Shown here piece by piece: positions 36,695 to 53,698 of a DNA stretch of 64,000 bases. Under the pieces are notes generated by a model, which searched no databases, was not told where the DNA came from, and was given only the letters and a program-made list of their open reading frames with translations. Made by a program: the position numbers and the translations under genes. This DNA comes from Antennarius striatus (taxonomy: Eukaryota > Chordata > Actinopteri > Lophiiformes > Antennariidae). Every line of letters begins with the position of its first letter. The stretch's first letter is position 1. The DNA lies in contig NC_090793.1 in assembly GCF_040054535.1 (NCBI RefSeq), forward strand, positions 19,866,001 through 19,930,000, given 5' to 3'.

Positions 36695-36815
36695 GAGCAG
36701 CACGGCGGCGCAGCGGTAACGCTGTCGCCTCACAGCCAGGAGGTCAGGGGTTCAAACCCCACTGAGGACCTCTCTGTGAGGAGTTTGCATGTTCTCCACG
36801 TGTCTGGTGGGTCCA
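36695..36815 (+). mobile_element. tRNA-derived SINE-like fragment
   Basis: GCGCAGCGGTAACGCTGTCG followed by a polymerase III B-box-like GGTTCAAACCC (about 36749-36759) and GAGTTTGCATGTTCTCC. This block is widespread in fish genomes. Confidence 0.5.
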
Positions 36816-36992
36816 AAAACATGCGCATAGTTAAAGTTAACATGATAGTAGGTGTGAAGGAGGGTGTGAGGACACACCCAGGGGGGGTCATTGTAGTGGG
36901 AATTGGTTCTAAACCTGTTTACACAAACATTTTGGTCGTTTCCTCCACCTGTGAACCCATGAACACAAGTTCCAAACCAGATCCCAGCAGCT

Positions 36993-37066
36993 GAAGGTTT
37001 AGCTCAGAGAGATGAGAGGAGGAACTCAGATCTGAGGTTGTGGGTTCAAATCCCACCCTTCTTATC
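36993..37066 (+). other. tRNA-like sequence (tRNA pseudogene or SINE head)
   Basis: TTTAGCTCAGAGAG gives an A-box-like D-arm. GTGGG-TTCAAAT-CCCAC gives a perfect T-arm with a B box. GAAGGTT and ACCCTTC give a near-complete acceptor stem. The anticodon stem pairs poorly, so a functional tRNA is doubtful. Confidence 0.4.
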
Positions 37067-37609
37067 ATTTTTCAGGCTGTTTCCTGAACGACGAAGACAA
37101 ATACGCCCGGAGAAAAGGTGTGAGCGTGAAGGAATCGGTAGCGTGGTGGGTTAGCCCGTAACCATTTGAGCCCCCGGTGTCACATTCATGTCCCAACCCA
37201 GCGCTGCAGGTTCTGGATCAAACTGTGTCTCGCAGTAACGAGGCCCGGGGGGGGCCGTGTCCCCTCCGCGTTGTCTGGACTATAGAAAGAGGGGGTTATG
37301 GAGCCCTGAGCCAGAAATGGCTGACCTTTTACTGCTGTTATCAGCATACATTAAATGTATTGTAATCGGTGCGTTAGCTGCCGCCAGGCGAAGAGCGTTC
37401 CGTTTCAGTTTTTGTGAGGTGAAGTAACGTCTACTAGTAGACTGAATAAGAACCTCTCTGGGATCTTACAGCGAAAAAGGTCTTGGACGTTAACTTCCTG
37501 CTGGACTGACCGACCCTTCTGTCGGGTCCAGGAGCTCGTAGACTCTGTCTGCAGCTCTCTCTCATCAACTTCCCTGAAAACAACAAAGCAAACAAGTTAA
37601 GAAACCCAA

Positions 37610-37668
37610 CTAAGTGAGGAGGGCCGCATCCGGCCCGCGGGCCATAGTTTGGGGACCGCTGCTCTACA
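37610..37668. mobile_element. hAT-like terminal fragment
   Basis: GGCCCGCGGGCCATAGTTTG and GGGGACCGCTG resemble the end of a fish hAT-type element related in style to the one at 7160-7883. Short remnant only. Confidence 0.4.
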
Positions 37669-37669
37669 G

Positions 37670-39637
37670 GATCCACCAGTTCCAGGATGGATTGCCGTTA
37701 CAACCCAGATCGTTAGAAAGAGTTGTAACAAGAAGAAACCGATGTGAAAGGGTTAACGTAAAAATATTTAATAAACCAGGGATTATTTTAATCCCTAGAC
37801 GGGGTAAAGGTTTACAAGATTACTAAAGGGCCAAAGGAAGCGGCTCAATCAGAGGAACAGAAACAAAACATCGCAACTCGAGAGACCAAACACAGCAAAC
37901 TGTCGGCTAGGAAACAGCCCCCCCCCGTCTGAACAGCTGAAGACGATTTGAGGGCTCCCGCTCTGATTGAGGGTCTGGGATTGGAGAACACGCTGCACCA
38001 ATCAGGAGCTGGGAAGGGAACAGGTGGAGTGGGCGGAGCCAGGACTGAAGCATTGTGAGGAGGGAACCAAACAGAAATACAAATTAAGTTTGTTTAGTTT
38101 TTATATTCTATCATCGGCTAAACTCAATCCTTTCTTGAATACGCTTCTAGCGTATATTCTGTTTTTACCTTTGGTATGCATAAATGTCATGTTGGGATGC
38201 ACAGTTTTTTCTTGAAGCGCATCCCAGGGATGCACTACTTTCTGGAGGTAACATGAACTCTGTACTTGTGATGTGAAATAAAAAACGTAAATGTGAGTGT
38301 GATGTCAGCGTGTGGTCGACCTTCCTGTTCTGCTTCTGGGCAGGAAGGTCGACCACAGCAGGATGAACGTTGCTTCAGTTCTTAGAATCCAGGTCCTTCT
38401 GTTTCTCTGGTGACGAAAAAAATACTTTTACTTTCATTTTATGGCTTTAACTCAAGTAAAAGTTATCATAAATTTTAAAATCTTTCAGTGTTATTTTGGA
38501 TAAGCACGCTCTATGATGTCTCTAATTAACACTAGAAATTTTTTACTAGAAGATTAGAATTAATGTGAGATTTTCTGGAAATCTGTAAAACCAATGAAAA
38601 CGTGTGATGAAACCTGTGAAACTTTCCACAATTTCTCTTTTTCTTTCTGAATAGAAGTTTCCAGACCAACAATCAGTCATTGTCGACTCCAATAAAGAAA
38701 GACACGCTTTCACTTTTGGAGATTTGATTTTAATTAAAACACATTTATCACAAAAAGAATTACAAAAAACCTCATATAAAGAAAACGATCAGCTTTGAAC
38801 ACGCGGTTGCTCGTTATTTTAGCACAGGAAATGCAGACATGTTTCCTCCACCAAGTTAGCTCAGTTTAAGCGTTACACAAAAACTGCATGACAAATTTTC
38901 AAAACGTTGGTAGGCATGGTCGGGCTTGTGGTAAGAAAGAACCCGTTAAATTTAGTGGTTGATTTTGGGGAACTGGGCAGATTGGGACCTTTATCTCATT
39001 AGAATTACTCGACATGGCTTCATCTGCTACCATCTACCTGTGAACAACGTTGCTACGAACGACGGACGTGGTAACGACGGATTTGCGAGACATAGACCAT
39101 CAAGTTCCTGAAGTGGGTCCGAATTAAGATCAACGGTACTCTAGATATCTCAGCTTTTTTTGGAATCCTGGATTCAGGCTTATTTAAGTCGGGCTGGATT
39201 CAGGCTTATTTAAGTCTACATTTGTAGATCTGAGCTAAACTGACTCAGCAGCAACGCCAGAATGAGTTTGTTCTACTTTTGACACCAATCACCACAAAGC
39301 TTCACAGAGTGTCTGCCTGCCGCTGACGGAGGTGATGGGAAAGACTTTGGCAACCGTTTGGCGTTTCAGAACGGTAGAAAGAGTCGACCTTTCGTCGACT
39401 CTTCCTGGACTGACGTAGAAGAACGATACGTCAACAATAAAAATCGACAACAGCATCTTTGGAACGCATTCGCTCGACACAAGCCAGAGGTCATCGATTT
39501 GTTACAACAAACTCGAATCTCTTAGCCTCTCAAAACGCAGAACGAATGTTCGAGTGAATGGCACGGGGCGTCCGACTGCAAGGACTGAGGTAATATTCGC
39601 GGGGTGCACCTCACCCTGTCGCGCGCTAACGGTACGG
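37670..39637. other. Intergenic 3' of b3gnt5
   Basis: No coding region supported. It contains a perfect 17-bp inverted repeat (38311-38357), a tandem duplication of GGATTCAGGCTTATTTAAGT near 39171-39215, and a 10-bp stem (39379-39403). The right part may be b3gnt5 3' UTR. Confidence 0.5.
38311..38357. repeat. Perfect 17-bp inverted repeat with 13-nt loop
   Basis: The arm TGTGGTCGACCTTCCTG (38311-38327) is exactly complementary to 38341-38357. The loop is 38328-38340. Confidence 0.95.
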
Positions 39638-40801
39638 CTACGAGTAGGCCGCTTTGCAGGGGTAGGTGTTGAAGTTATACGGCCTACAGAGGAGATAGGT
39701 CTTCACTGCGGTGCAGTACAACCTCCCTACGAGCCCGGAGGTCCTCTGCTTGACCCGCGGGCTCGTCGCCGCCTCCCACAGGTCGTAGATGTCCTCTACG
39801 TGACCGTGTGAGGTCATCATCTGGTCGTAGATACACTGGTGGTAGGGGGCTTTGCCCTCACCTGAGAAAAAAATGTGTTCCTGGGGGGACACGCCAACGG
39901 CATTGGCGCAGATGCCCATGAACACATCGTCTATGTACAGAGAGGCGTTCAGGGTCAGCATGGCTTGGTAGATTTTGTCGGCGACGTCTCCGGACACCAC
40001 ATACCCGGCCCCGGCGGTGTAGTCTGGGTAGGACAACCACTGGTACATCTCAAAGGAAACGTAGTACTTGCTGTCTTTCCTGCGTATGGGCGGCGCCCCC
40101 CTGTGCACTCGTCCAATCCAGAAGTCAGTCACGCCTTTGCTCTTGGCGTCCTGCAGGTAGCTCACCAGGTTGGGCATGTGGACGAAGACGTCGTCGTCGG
40201 CCGTCATGAGGAAGCGGGCGTGGGCGCAGCACCTGTGCGTCCAATGGAACTGCAGGATCAGCTTCAGGGTCAGGTTGTGGAAGGAGTCCAGGAAGTCTTG
40301 CTGGATCATGTCGCCGTGGAGACGGTCCTCGTCGGCAAGATGCTCCTGGAAGCCGACGCCGCTCCTCTTGCTCCACGACGGCTCTTCCTCTTTGGTCGGA
40401 GGTGCCCCCAACACAAACAGCACCTTGACGGTCACCCCCAAATGGTTCTGGATGTAGGTCTCGTTACCCCAGGTGGACCTGATGGCGTTCCGCCTCTCGA
40501 TGTTCTCCGGTGACGTTTTGACCAGTAGCAGGAGAAGGACATCCTGGCCGGCGCACTTGTCTGGATGATCCAACAGGTAGCGGAAGTCGCTGAAGACTCT
40601 GGCCTGCTGGCGCGAGATGGTGAGACTCCTGTTGACGTAGACGAAACGGTTGCTAAGGTAACGGTAGGAGTAGGACTTGACGTGGCTGACCACCCGGTTG
40701 TCCAGCTGCTCCCAGCAGAGCATCACCAGCGACAGCACCAGACAGGTGGTCATCAGCTGCACGCACTGGCGTTTGTTGATCCGACGGAAATTCACAAACA
40801 T
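39638..40801 (-). CDS. b3gnt5: Lactosylceramide beta-1,3-N-acetylglucosaminyltransferase 5
   Basis: B3GNT5 (Lc3 synthase) adds GlcNAc to lactosylceramide in the Golgi, starting lacto/neolacto-series glycolipids. It is one intronless coding exon of 387 residues (human 378), start at 40801 and stop at 39638. It is a type II membrane protein: short cytoplasmic tail, then a hydrophobic anchor (VQLMTTCLVLSLVMLCW, about residues 14-30). The GT31 domain follows, with RNAIRSTWGNE, the DXD motif in MTADDDVFVHMPNL, DFWIGRVHRGAPPIRRKDSK, the YPDYTAGAGYVVSGDVADKI block and DDVFMG. N-glycosylation sequons are visible (NRS, NET, NLT, NAS). A CATTCCAG precedes the ATG by one base, suggesting the 3' end of a 5' UTR intron. 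Confidence 0.95.
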   Translation of the reverse strand: MFVNFRRINKRQCVQLMTTCLVLSLVMLCWEQLDNRVVSHVKSYSYRYLSNRFVYVNRSLTISRQQARVFSDFRYLLDHPDKCAGQDVLLLLLVKTSPENIERRNAIRSTWGNETYIQNHLGVTVKVLFVLGAPPTKEEEPSWSKRSGVGFQEHLADEDRLHGDMIQQDFLDSFHNLTLKLILQFHWTHRCCAHARFLMTADDDVFVHMPNLVSYLQDAKSKGVTDFWIGRVHRGAPPIRRKDSKYYVSFEMYQWLSYPDYTAGAGYVVSGDVADKIYQAMLTLNASLYIDDVFMGICANAVGVSPQEHIFFSGEGKAPYHQCIYDQMMTSHGHVEDIYDLWEAATSPRVKQRTSGLVGRLYCTAVKTYLLCRPYNFNTYPCKAAYS

Positions 40802-42845
40802 CCTGGAATGTGGTGGCGATCAAGGCGCGGTTGGCGGCGGCAGCGTTGGGGGTGATGGTAGAGGTGGTGCTGGGGAGGACGAAGGGGAAGGAGACACACT
40901 GGTGGTGGCGCTGTGGAGATGGAGAGTACCAGTCCGCTGCCTCGGAGCAACACTTGGCGGCTCTTCCATTCTAGACTGTCCACATTCAGCGGGATGCTCA
41001 CGCGGCGCTCTGAGTCACCGGGGCTGCTGGGAAACGCCCTCCATTGCAGCAAAAAATCACTCACACTCAGTGACCCAGCAGCCGGAGACGCATCCTCCAC
41101 CCGCCAGGCTCGCGTCCTGAAATGGAGAGACGGGAGAGAGCGTTTGATTGGATGGATGTCCGGTTGGAGTACACACCAAATCTCTGCTCCGGATAATAAA
41201 GTGTGTGTTTGCCAAGTCTCTTCCATATAAGGAAGCAAAACAATGACAGACACTTCTCTGTTCTGATCCCTGATTGGCTCTCAAGAGCCTCTTTTCATGT
41301 TGATTATTAATCTGACGATAAAGGAATCAATGATGGTCTTACGCGGTCGGACGTGAACTTGGCATTTGCCTGAACCCACTGATTACATTTAGCTGGAAAG
41401 TTCAAAGTTAGAGCGTGGGGTGAAGACGAGGGGTTGGGGGGTGGGGTGAGGGGTACGGGTAGGGTGGGGGTTCTGAATGCAAAAGCCAACACAGCAAATG
41501 TGGAACGCGGCCCATAATGGAGGGGTTTAAGGTGCAGACCCACTGAAATCGCTGAGAGTCATGGAAAGCGTTGGACACAATGGACGGCGTCAGATTAGCT
41601 CGGCGGCACAATAAGGGACCAGGATAGCCTGCTTCCGATTGGGGCGGACTGGCACCGGGGGGGTCACGACTCCCACGCAGCTTTTCAAACCTCATTGGAC
41701 GGTCAATCCTGATGAGGTCCCTTCTCCCTGGCGTGACACGACCAGACTCTTCCTGGTTCACCAACACCAGCCAGGTGTTTATCGCACCCTTCACCTTTAT
41801 AACCCCCCCGTCATAAAGCATGAGCCTGTTCTACTCTGGGGTTTTATAGGCTTTTACTGCCCCACATGGAGATAAGCTGCCTACCTGCTGGATGACGCTC
41901 ACATGACGATCCTGCTGTGGTCAAACTGGTTTCACCCCCATTAAAAGACTATCTTACGTCTATTTATCTCACAAACGGCTCCTAGTTAAGTCGACCGCGG
42001 GAGGTCAGAGGTCATCTAGGCAGATTTGTGGTCTTACCTCACAATGCTGCCCTCGTAACACTGGAATACCACCTTAAAAAGAGCACTAGGAACTAGTCTG
42101 CCTCCGGACGAGGCTCAGAACCCTGAAATGCTCCTCGGTGTTGCTGCCAACAGATGTTGGAACTTCCAGCAGCCCTTTTAAGGAGAAACATTCCCACCCA
42201 ACGTCTTTTTTTTTTTTTTTTTTGCCTGCTCTAGTTAGCATCACTCGCACCCATCAGTTGGAGATACCCCCGTCAGTTCCTCATCGATGTCCCACTTCTG
42301 TTGCACACAGTTTGCATCGCATTGTAGTCTTTGCAGGAAGAGACTCTACTTCCTGAAAACCGCTAGATGCTACATGTGAGCCGGTTCAGGTCTGTCTGAA
42401 AGCCAACCGCCCCCCCAGCATACTTCTAAAGTCACGGTTAGTATAAATAGATTGTAAAGTCGAGCGGGTTGGGGTGGGGGGAGTGAAAGTGAGAGACACC
42501 ATCACCCGGTCGATCTCTCCAACACTCACCGGCGAAGGAAAAGACCCTGAAGGCAACAGTTTTCTCTCCACGCCGACGATCCTCCGCGCTAAGTTTACAT
42601 TTCATCCAGATGACAGGGTGTGTGTGGGGGGGGGGAAACGCCCGGCGGGAGGGGGGCACGGATCCCCCGGTGAGCAGACGAACCCCTCTCGGCGCGTCCG
42701 TCAGAGACCGTCCAGGAGGGAGGGAGGGTTCTGTCTCCTGTCCGGCGGCGGCGGCCCCCCCTGACTGAGTCTGTGGACTGTGAGTTGTGTGTTAGTGTGG
42801 CAGTTGCCTTGGTTCTCTCTCTGCCCTCCCTTTCTCTTTCAGCAG

Positions 42846-42925
<80 letters not shown>

Positions 42926-44900
42926 AGGGGTGGCCGCAAAGTGCTAGCAGGGAGGGAGGGGTAGGCAGGGCTGAAGAGGCTCCGCCTGAGCTTTATCTCT
43001 GGGATGGGTTTGTGCATCACGCAGAGAAACTGATTCACGCTAAACGATAAAAAACCTTCAGGAAGGATTTTTATTCCCTCTCGATTCCTCAGGTTGTCGC
43101 TGAAACAAAGAAAAGGGAACGCCGTCAGCTCGCCCCCCCATCATCTACCCAACGAACCGAATCAAACCGGATCCAGACACTGGAGCCACCGTTGGCCCCG
43201 GTCCATGAACGCACCGCTCAGAAAAAAAACAAAGCGTCATCCAGAAGTTCCTCAAACGCAGCTCAGATGAAAACCATTACACAGGTTTTGTGGGTTTATT
43301 GAGGGCATCATGGGGTCTAACTGGGGGCAAACACACGCCGCTGATGTCGATGACATCATCAGGAGGTCTGGGCTCAGACAAACGACCATGAAGGACGTGG
43401 TTTTTACTGGGAGGAGTGGGTTTTACGGGCCATCGTGGTGATAAGAACACACAGGGTGACGGCGTCGGGGCGTGTCCCACCTGTGAGCGCCGCACCTACA
43501 CCTGGACAGTCGTGAGTTATTCTGGTAACGTTAAAACATCCTTCAGAAAATAAAATTCTTTAGTTCACATGTGGGTTTTTTCCCTAAACATCATGAATAA
43601 TGTCATTATTTCAAACAGATGACAGACTCACCTTTAACCCTTGAATGCCCCGCCTGTCGATGAGAAATCTGGTCCGTCCAGGGATCAAAGGGTTTAATTA
43701 GTGACGTCATCCTCCTGACCTGCTAAATGTTTGTCTGGTTTTGTCCCAAAAAACGTCACTTTTGACGTTTGTTCAGAGCCGCATCCTGATGCAAAGGAGT
43801 CGATTTGATGACTATTGATTTTAATTTTGATTGCTTATCGATTGGACCAATCATGAAATACAACGAACCAATGAGAATAAACGTCACTGGATTAGATCAG
43901 ATTAGATGAAGTCTGGATCCGGGAGTCTGACGTCATAAACAGTCGGTTTAGTTCGGTATTTACCTGATTTGATAGTTTCCTTGACTCCCCCCGTCACTCT
44001 GTAACGACCGTCCGAGATGACGTCACGTCACGGCTGCTGTTAATCCGTTGTCCACGCCCACATCACCGAACCAATCACGATGTCAGCGGCGCGCCCGCGA
44101 TGCTTTGAATCCACCCCGCGTGGAAAAAGTCGCGTGGACGTCAGGTGTGTGGGAGCCGCGTTGCTAGGATATGTGATTGTTTCACGTGACCCGTAGCATC
44201 GGTTTGTTTAGCATTAGCAAGGTGATTGGGCCGCTGAGGTTAGGGGTCGTGCGGAAACAGCGGAACCTTTCTCACCCGGAACGATTCGTTTAGAGACTTC
44301 AGAACAACGTTGAAACATATGCTGAATTGATGAAAAGGTTATTTTTTTTGTGATTAAATAATTTTTAGGTTTAGAGATTTGATTCTTATTTGTCATTATT
44401 TATTTATTTATAACATCTCGGTGAAACGTCACCTCATTTGACGACAGCTTCACGCTGGAGACCAACATCTAAAAATATTCTGAATGACCTGATTACAGGA
44501 GAGTCTTGTCAAGAGGTCACATCCTACTGAGCATGACTGATGCATCATGGGATGTTTCAAAGACAGGGTGAAAAATGAGGTATGTGCAGCTTACACCCCC
44601 CCCCTCTATGAATTATTATCCAAGACGAAAATCCAAGGAACACAAAAGATGTGTTTTTCCACGCCGGCGAGACTAAAAGTGATCAATCTACACACAACTG
44701 CATGAAGAACCCACAGCAGCACTCATGGAAGATTAGTGGTTTGGAAACATCATGAAAATGAGGCGCGGCAGACAAACAGCTCTCATGTCTCTGTTGATCT
44801 AAATGGCAATCAGAAGGCTGCTAAAAGCACACTCAACCTATTAAACCGTTCAGCAGAGGAGACACCCCCCCCCCATCGTCCCCAAAGAAAAACACCGGAT
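40802..44900. other. Intergenic/5' flank of b3gnt5
   Basis: No further coding exon supported. Untranslated b3gnt5 leader exons may lie here. Features seen: a GC-rich block at 42600-42770, a (TG)n tract at 42848-42924, and simple T and C runs. Open frames in this stretch are short and lack family similarity. Confidence 0.5.
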
Positions 44901-45477
44901 ATTATCAAAATAGATTTTATTTTCCACCTTGAAATCTGAGTGATATTCCAACAGTCCGATCAGGAGGTGGCAGAAAGATTCCAACAATGGGTGATGTCCG
45001 GGACAGCACGACAGAGAAAATAAAAACTCAAAATTGCCTCTTTTTTTTTTTCTTCTCAACCTTTTCTGTGTTTTAAATCAACAATTAAAATCCAGATTTC
45101 ATTACTTTTTTTTTTTTTGTTCATTTTGTTTACGTGACTACAAATAAATCAGAATTACAAAAAGTTTTTGATTAGTACAAAAAACTTCCAAGGGCTCTCA
45201 AACATAGCAAAGATAAGAATTAAAACATCAGTACTTTTGGTAGGAACAGAAAATAGCAAACACGCTTGAATGCAGTGTAAAAAGCTTTTTTTTTTTTTGT
45301 GTCTAAAAACAAAACATTATAAAATACCATTCCACTGTCATAGACATCGTTTGAAATATCGTCCAATCGTTGATTACGCCGTTATAAAAAACTTCCAAAA
45401 TAGTCTCCAGCTTCCGTACAAAATCGTTTTAAAACAAGGAAAACATTTTAAACAAAAAACCTCTGAAATGTCAGACA

Positions 45478-45510
<33 letters not shown>

Positions 45511-45546
45511 AGGTCGTACGGGCATGGTGGTGGTGGTGGGGGGGGC

Positions 45547-45581
<35 letters not shown>

Positions 45582-47200
45582 ACCTGGAATGCCATGAAGT
45601 CAGCTGGGGTTCCCACCTCTCGCCCTCGCCTCCGATTCCTTTCTGTCTCCCATCGCTTGAACACACACACGCACACGCACACACACATACACACACACCT
45701 CCCTGTTTCTCCATTTTTAGTCTCTAAAGTGCAGAATGGACCCCCGCCCCCTCGTTTCGTTTCAGCTATCACTGTCCAATGGTATTTTATAAACAACCAT
45801 TCCATATGGTCACAACCCCCCCATCGACTGGAGTTCAAGCGTCTTTAAAACGTAACTTTAAAATCCACCCTGAGCGCAGGAGTGGCTACAAAAACACGCC
45901 TGTGAAAGCACAGATATAGATTTTATATTTATATATATATTTATATATATTATATGCAGACAGCACGTTACAACAAGTCTATGCTGCTTCAACGAACAGA
46001 CTCGAGCCGACTCTGAACACTACAAACAAAAAGCTCCGTCTATCGGTGCGTCAGCCTGAACGCAGCCCGTCTGCTCCCCGCCAGTGTGTGTGTGAGTGTG
46101 TGTGTGTGTGTGTGTTGATGCTGGATGGACGTCGCCAAACCCGATCCGTGATTGGAGTACAAACATGTAACAGCCAGGTGGGCCCCCCTCCAAACACCCC
46201 CCCACCCCTCCCCGACGTCGCTAATCATCCGTTTGGATTCGGAGGTGAGTAGGAGATGGCGCTCCAGATGATGATGATGACCCCGTGTTTCAGGGGAAAC
46301 GGGAAGCAATTAGAACCGTTTAGTCCAATCATCATTCAGCGCCGGGAAGGAACAAGCCATTAATTGACGAATCAGATTCGATTAGGCTCGTATTATTGAC
46401 GATGGATGGACGCGAGCGCTCGTGACGCTCGTTTCCTGTTTCCTCCCCTCCACGGATCCCACAAGCTGACCCGACGGCAGAATGCTGGCTGTTCCTGTTC
46501 CACGTTGTCATGGTAACTGATGCTAAACGGAGGCGTGGCCTGGATGCGGAATGAGCTCGTCGATGGGAACCTGAAGCGGCGCCACCCGTCGTGTTTGTCC
46601 TCCAGCTGTTGCACCTGATTGATGATTGTGAGCACCTGAAAGTCACTTCTGAGGGTCAAAAGTTCCCCAAAAAAAAGAAGTTCCCCCCTTTGATGAACCG
46701 CTTCTGACGTCCTGTTTACAAAAACGGAACAAACCGATTGGGCGAGAACAGATTTGCAGCTGCGTTCTTTCCAGCCGTGAGGAGGATGACTGATCCCCCC
46801 CGACCCCCAAAAGCTGTGAACCTTTCTTTTCTCTCCCACCCCCATAAATCATATAAAACAAAACAGAAAACGTTTGCTCTCCCCCTCCAAAAGAACACGA
46901 AATGCCGCCATGTGCGATGTTCACGCGCCGACCGACAAAGAATCCTCAGAATTCTGGAGCGAAGGATCGAAAGAGGAACGCAGGAGGGATCCGGTGTGTT
47001 TGTTTGGGTGGGGGTGGGGGGGGGTCCAGCCTGGTCCGTCTGGGTGGGGTCGTGACCCCTCGCGTGTGCGTTCCGTGTGGCTGTGATGGCGGGCCATGGC
47101 GTCTGGCGGGACTACAGCAGTGTGGTGGACAGGCAGGGGCGGCCCCTCGTTTTGGCTATGTACACATTCGTAGTCGGTCCATGGCTCCCCCCGACGAGGG
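44900..47200 (-). other. Probable tbl1xr1 3' UTR and flank
   Basis: Follows the tbl1xr1 stop (47201-47203). A - strand AATAAA is at 44917-44922. The span contains several TG/CA tracts (45479-45508, 45549-45580, 45660-45699, 46084-46115) and no other gene. The true 3' end is not determined. Confidence 0.4.
45479..45580. repeat. (TG)n and (AC)n tracts facing each other
   Basis: A TG tract of about 30 bp (45479-45508) is followed after about 40 bp by an AC tract of about 32 bp (45549-45580). Together they form a long perfect inverted repeat. Confidence 0.9.

Positions 47201-53698
<6,498 letters not shown>

Noticed and set aside
36993-37066. Functional tRNA gene
   Set aside because: The anticodon stem pairs poorly, so it is listed only as tRNA-like.
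39875-40513. 212-codon + strand open frame
   Set aside because: It is antisense to the clear b3gnt5 coding exon and reflects its codon composition.
42595-43050. Open frames through the TG tract
   Set aside because: They are His-Thr or Cys-Val repeats generated by a dinucleotide microsatellite; no gene.
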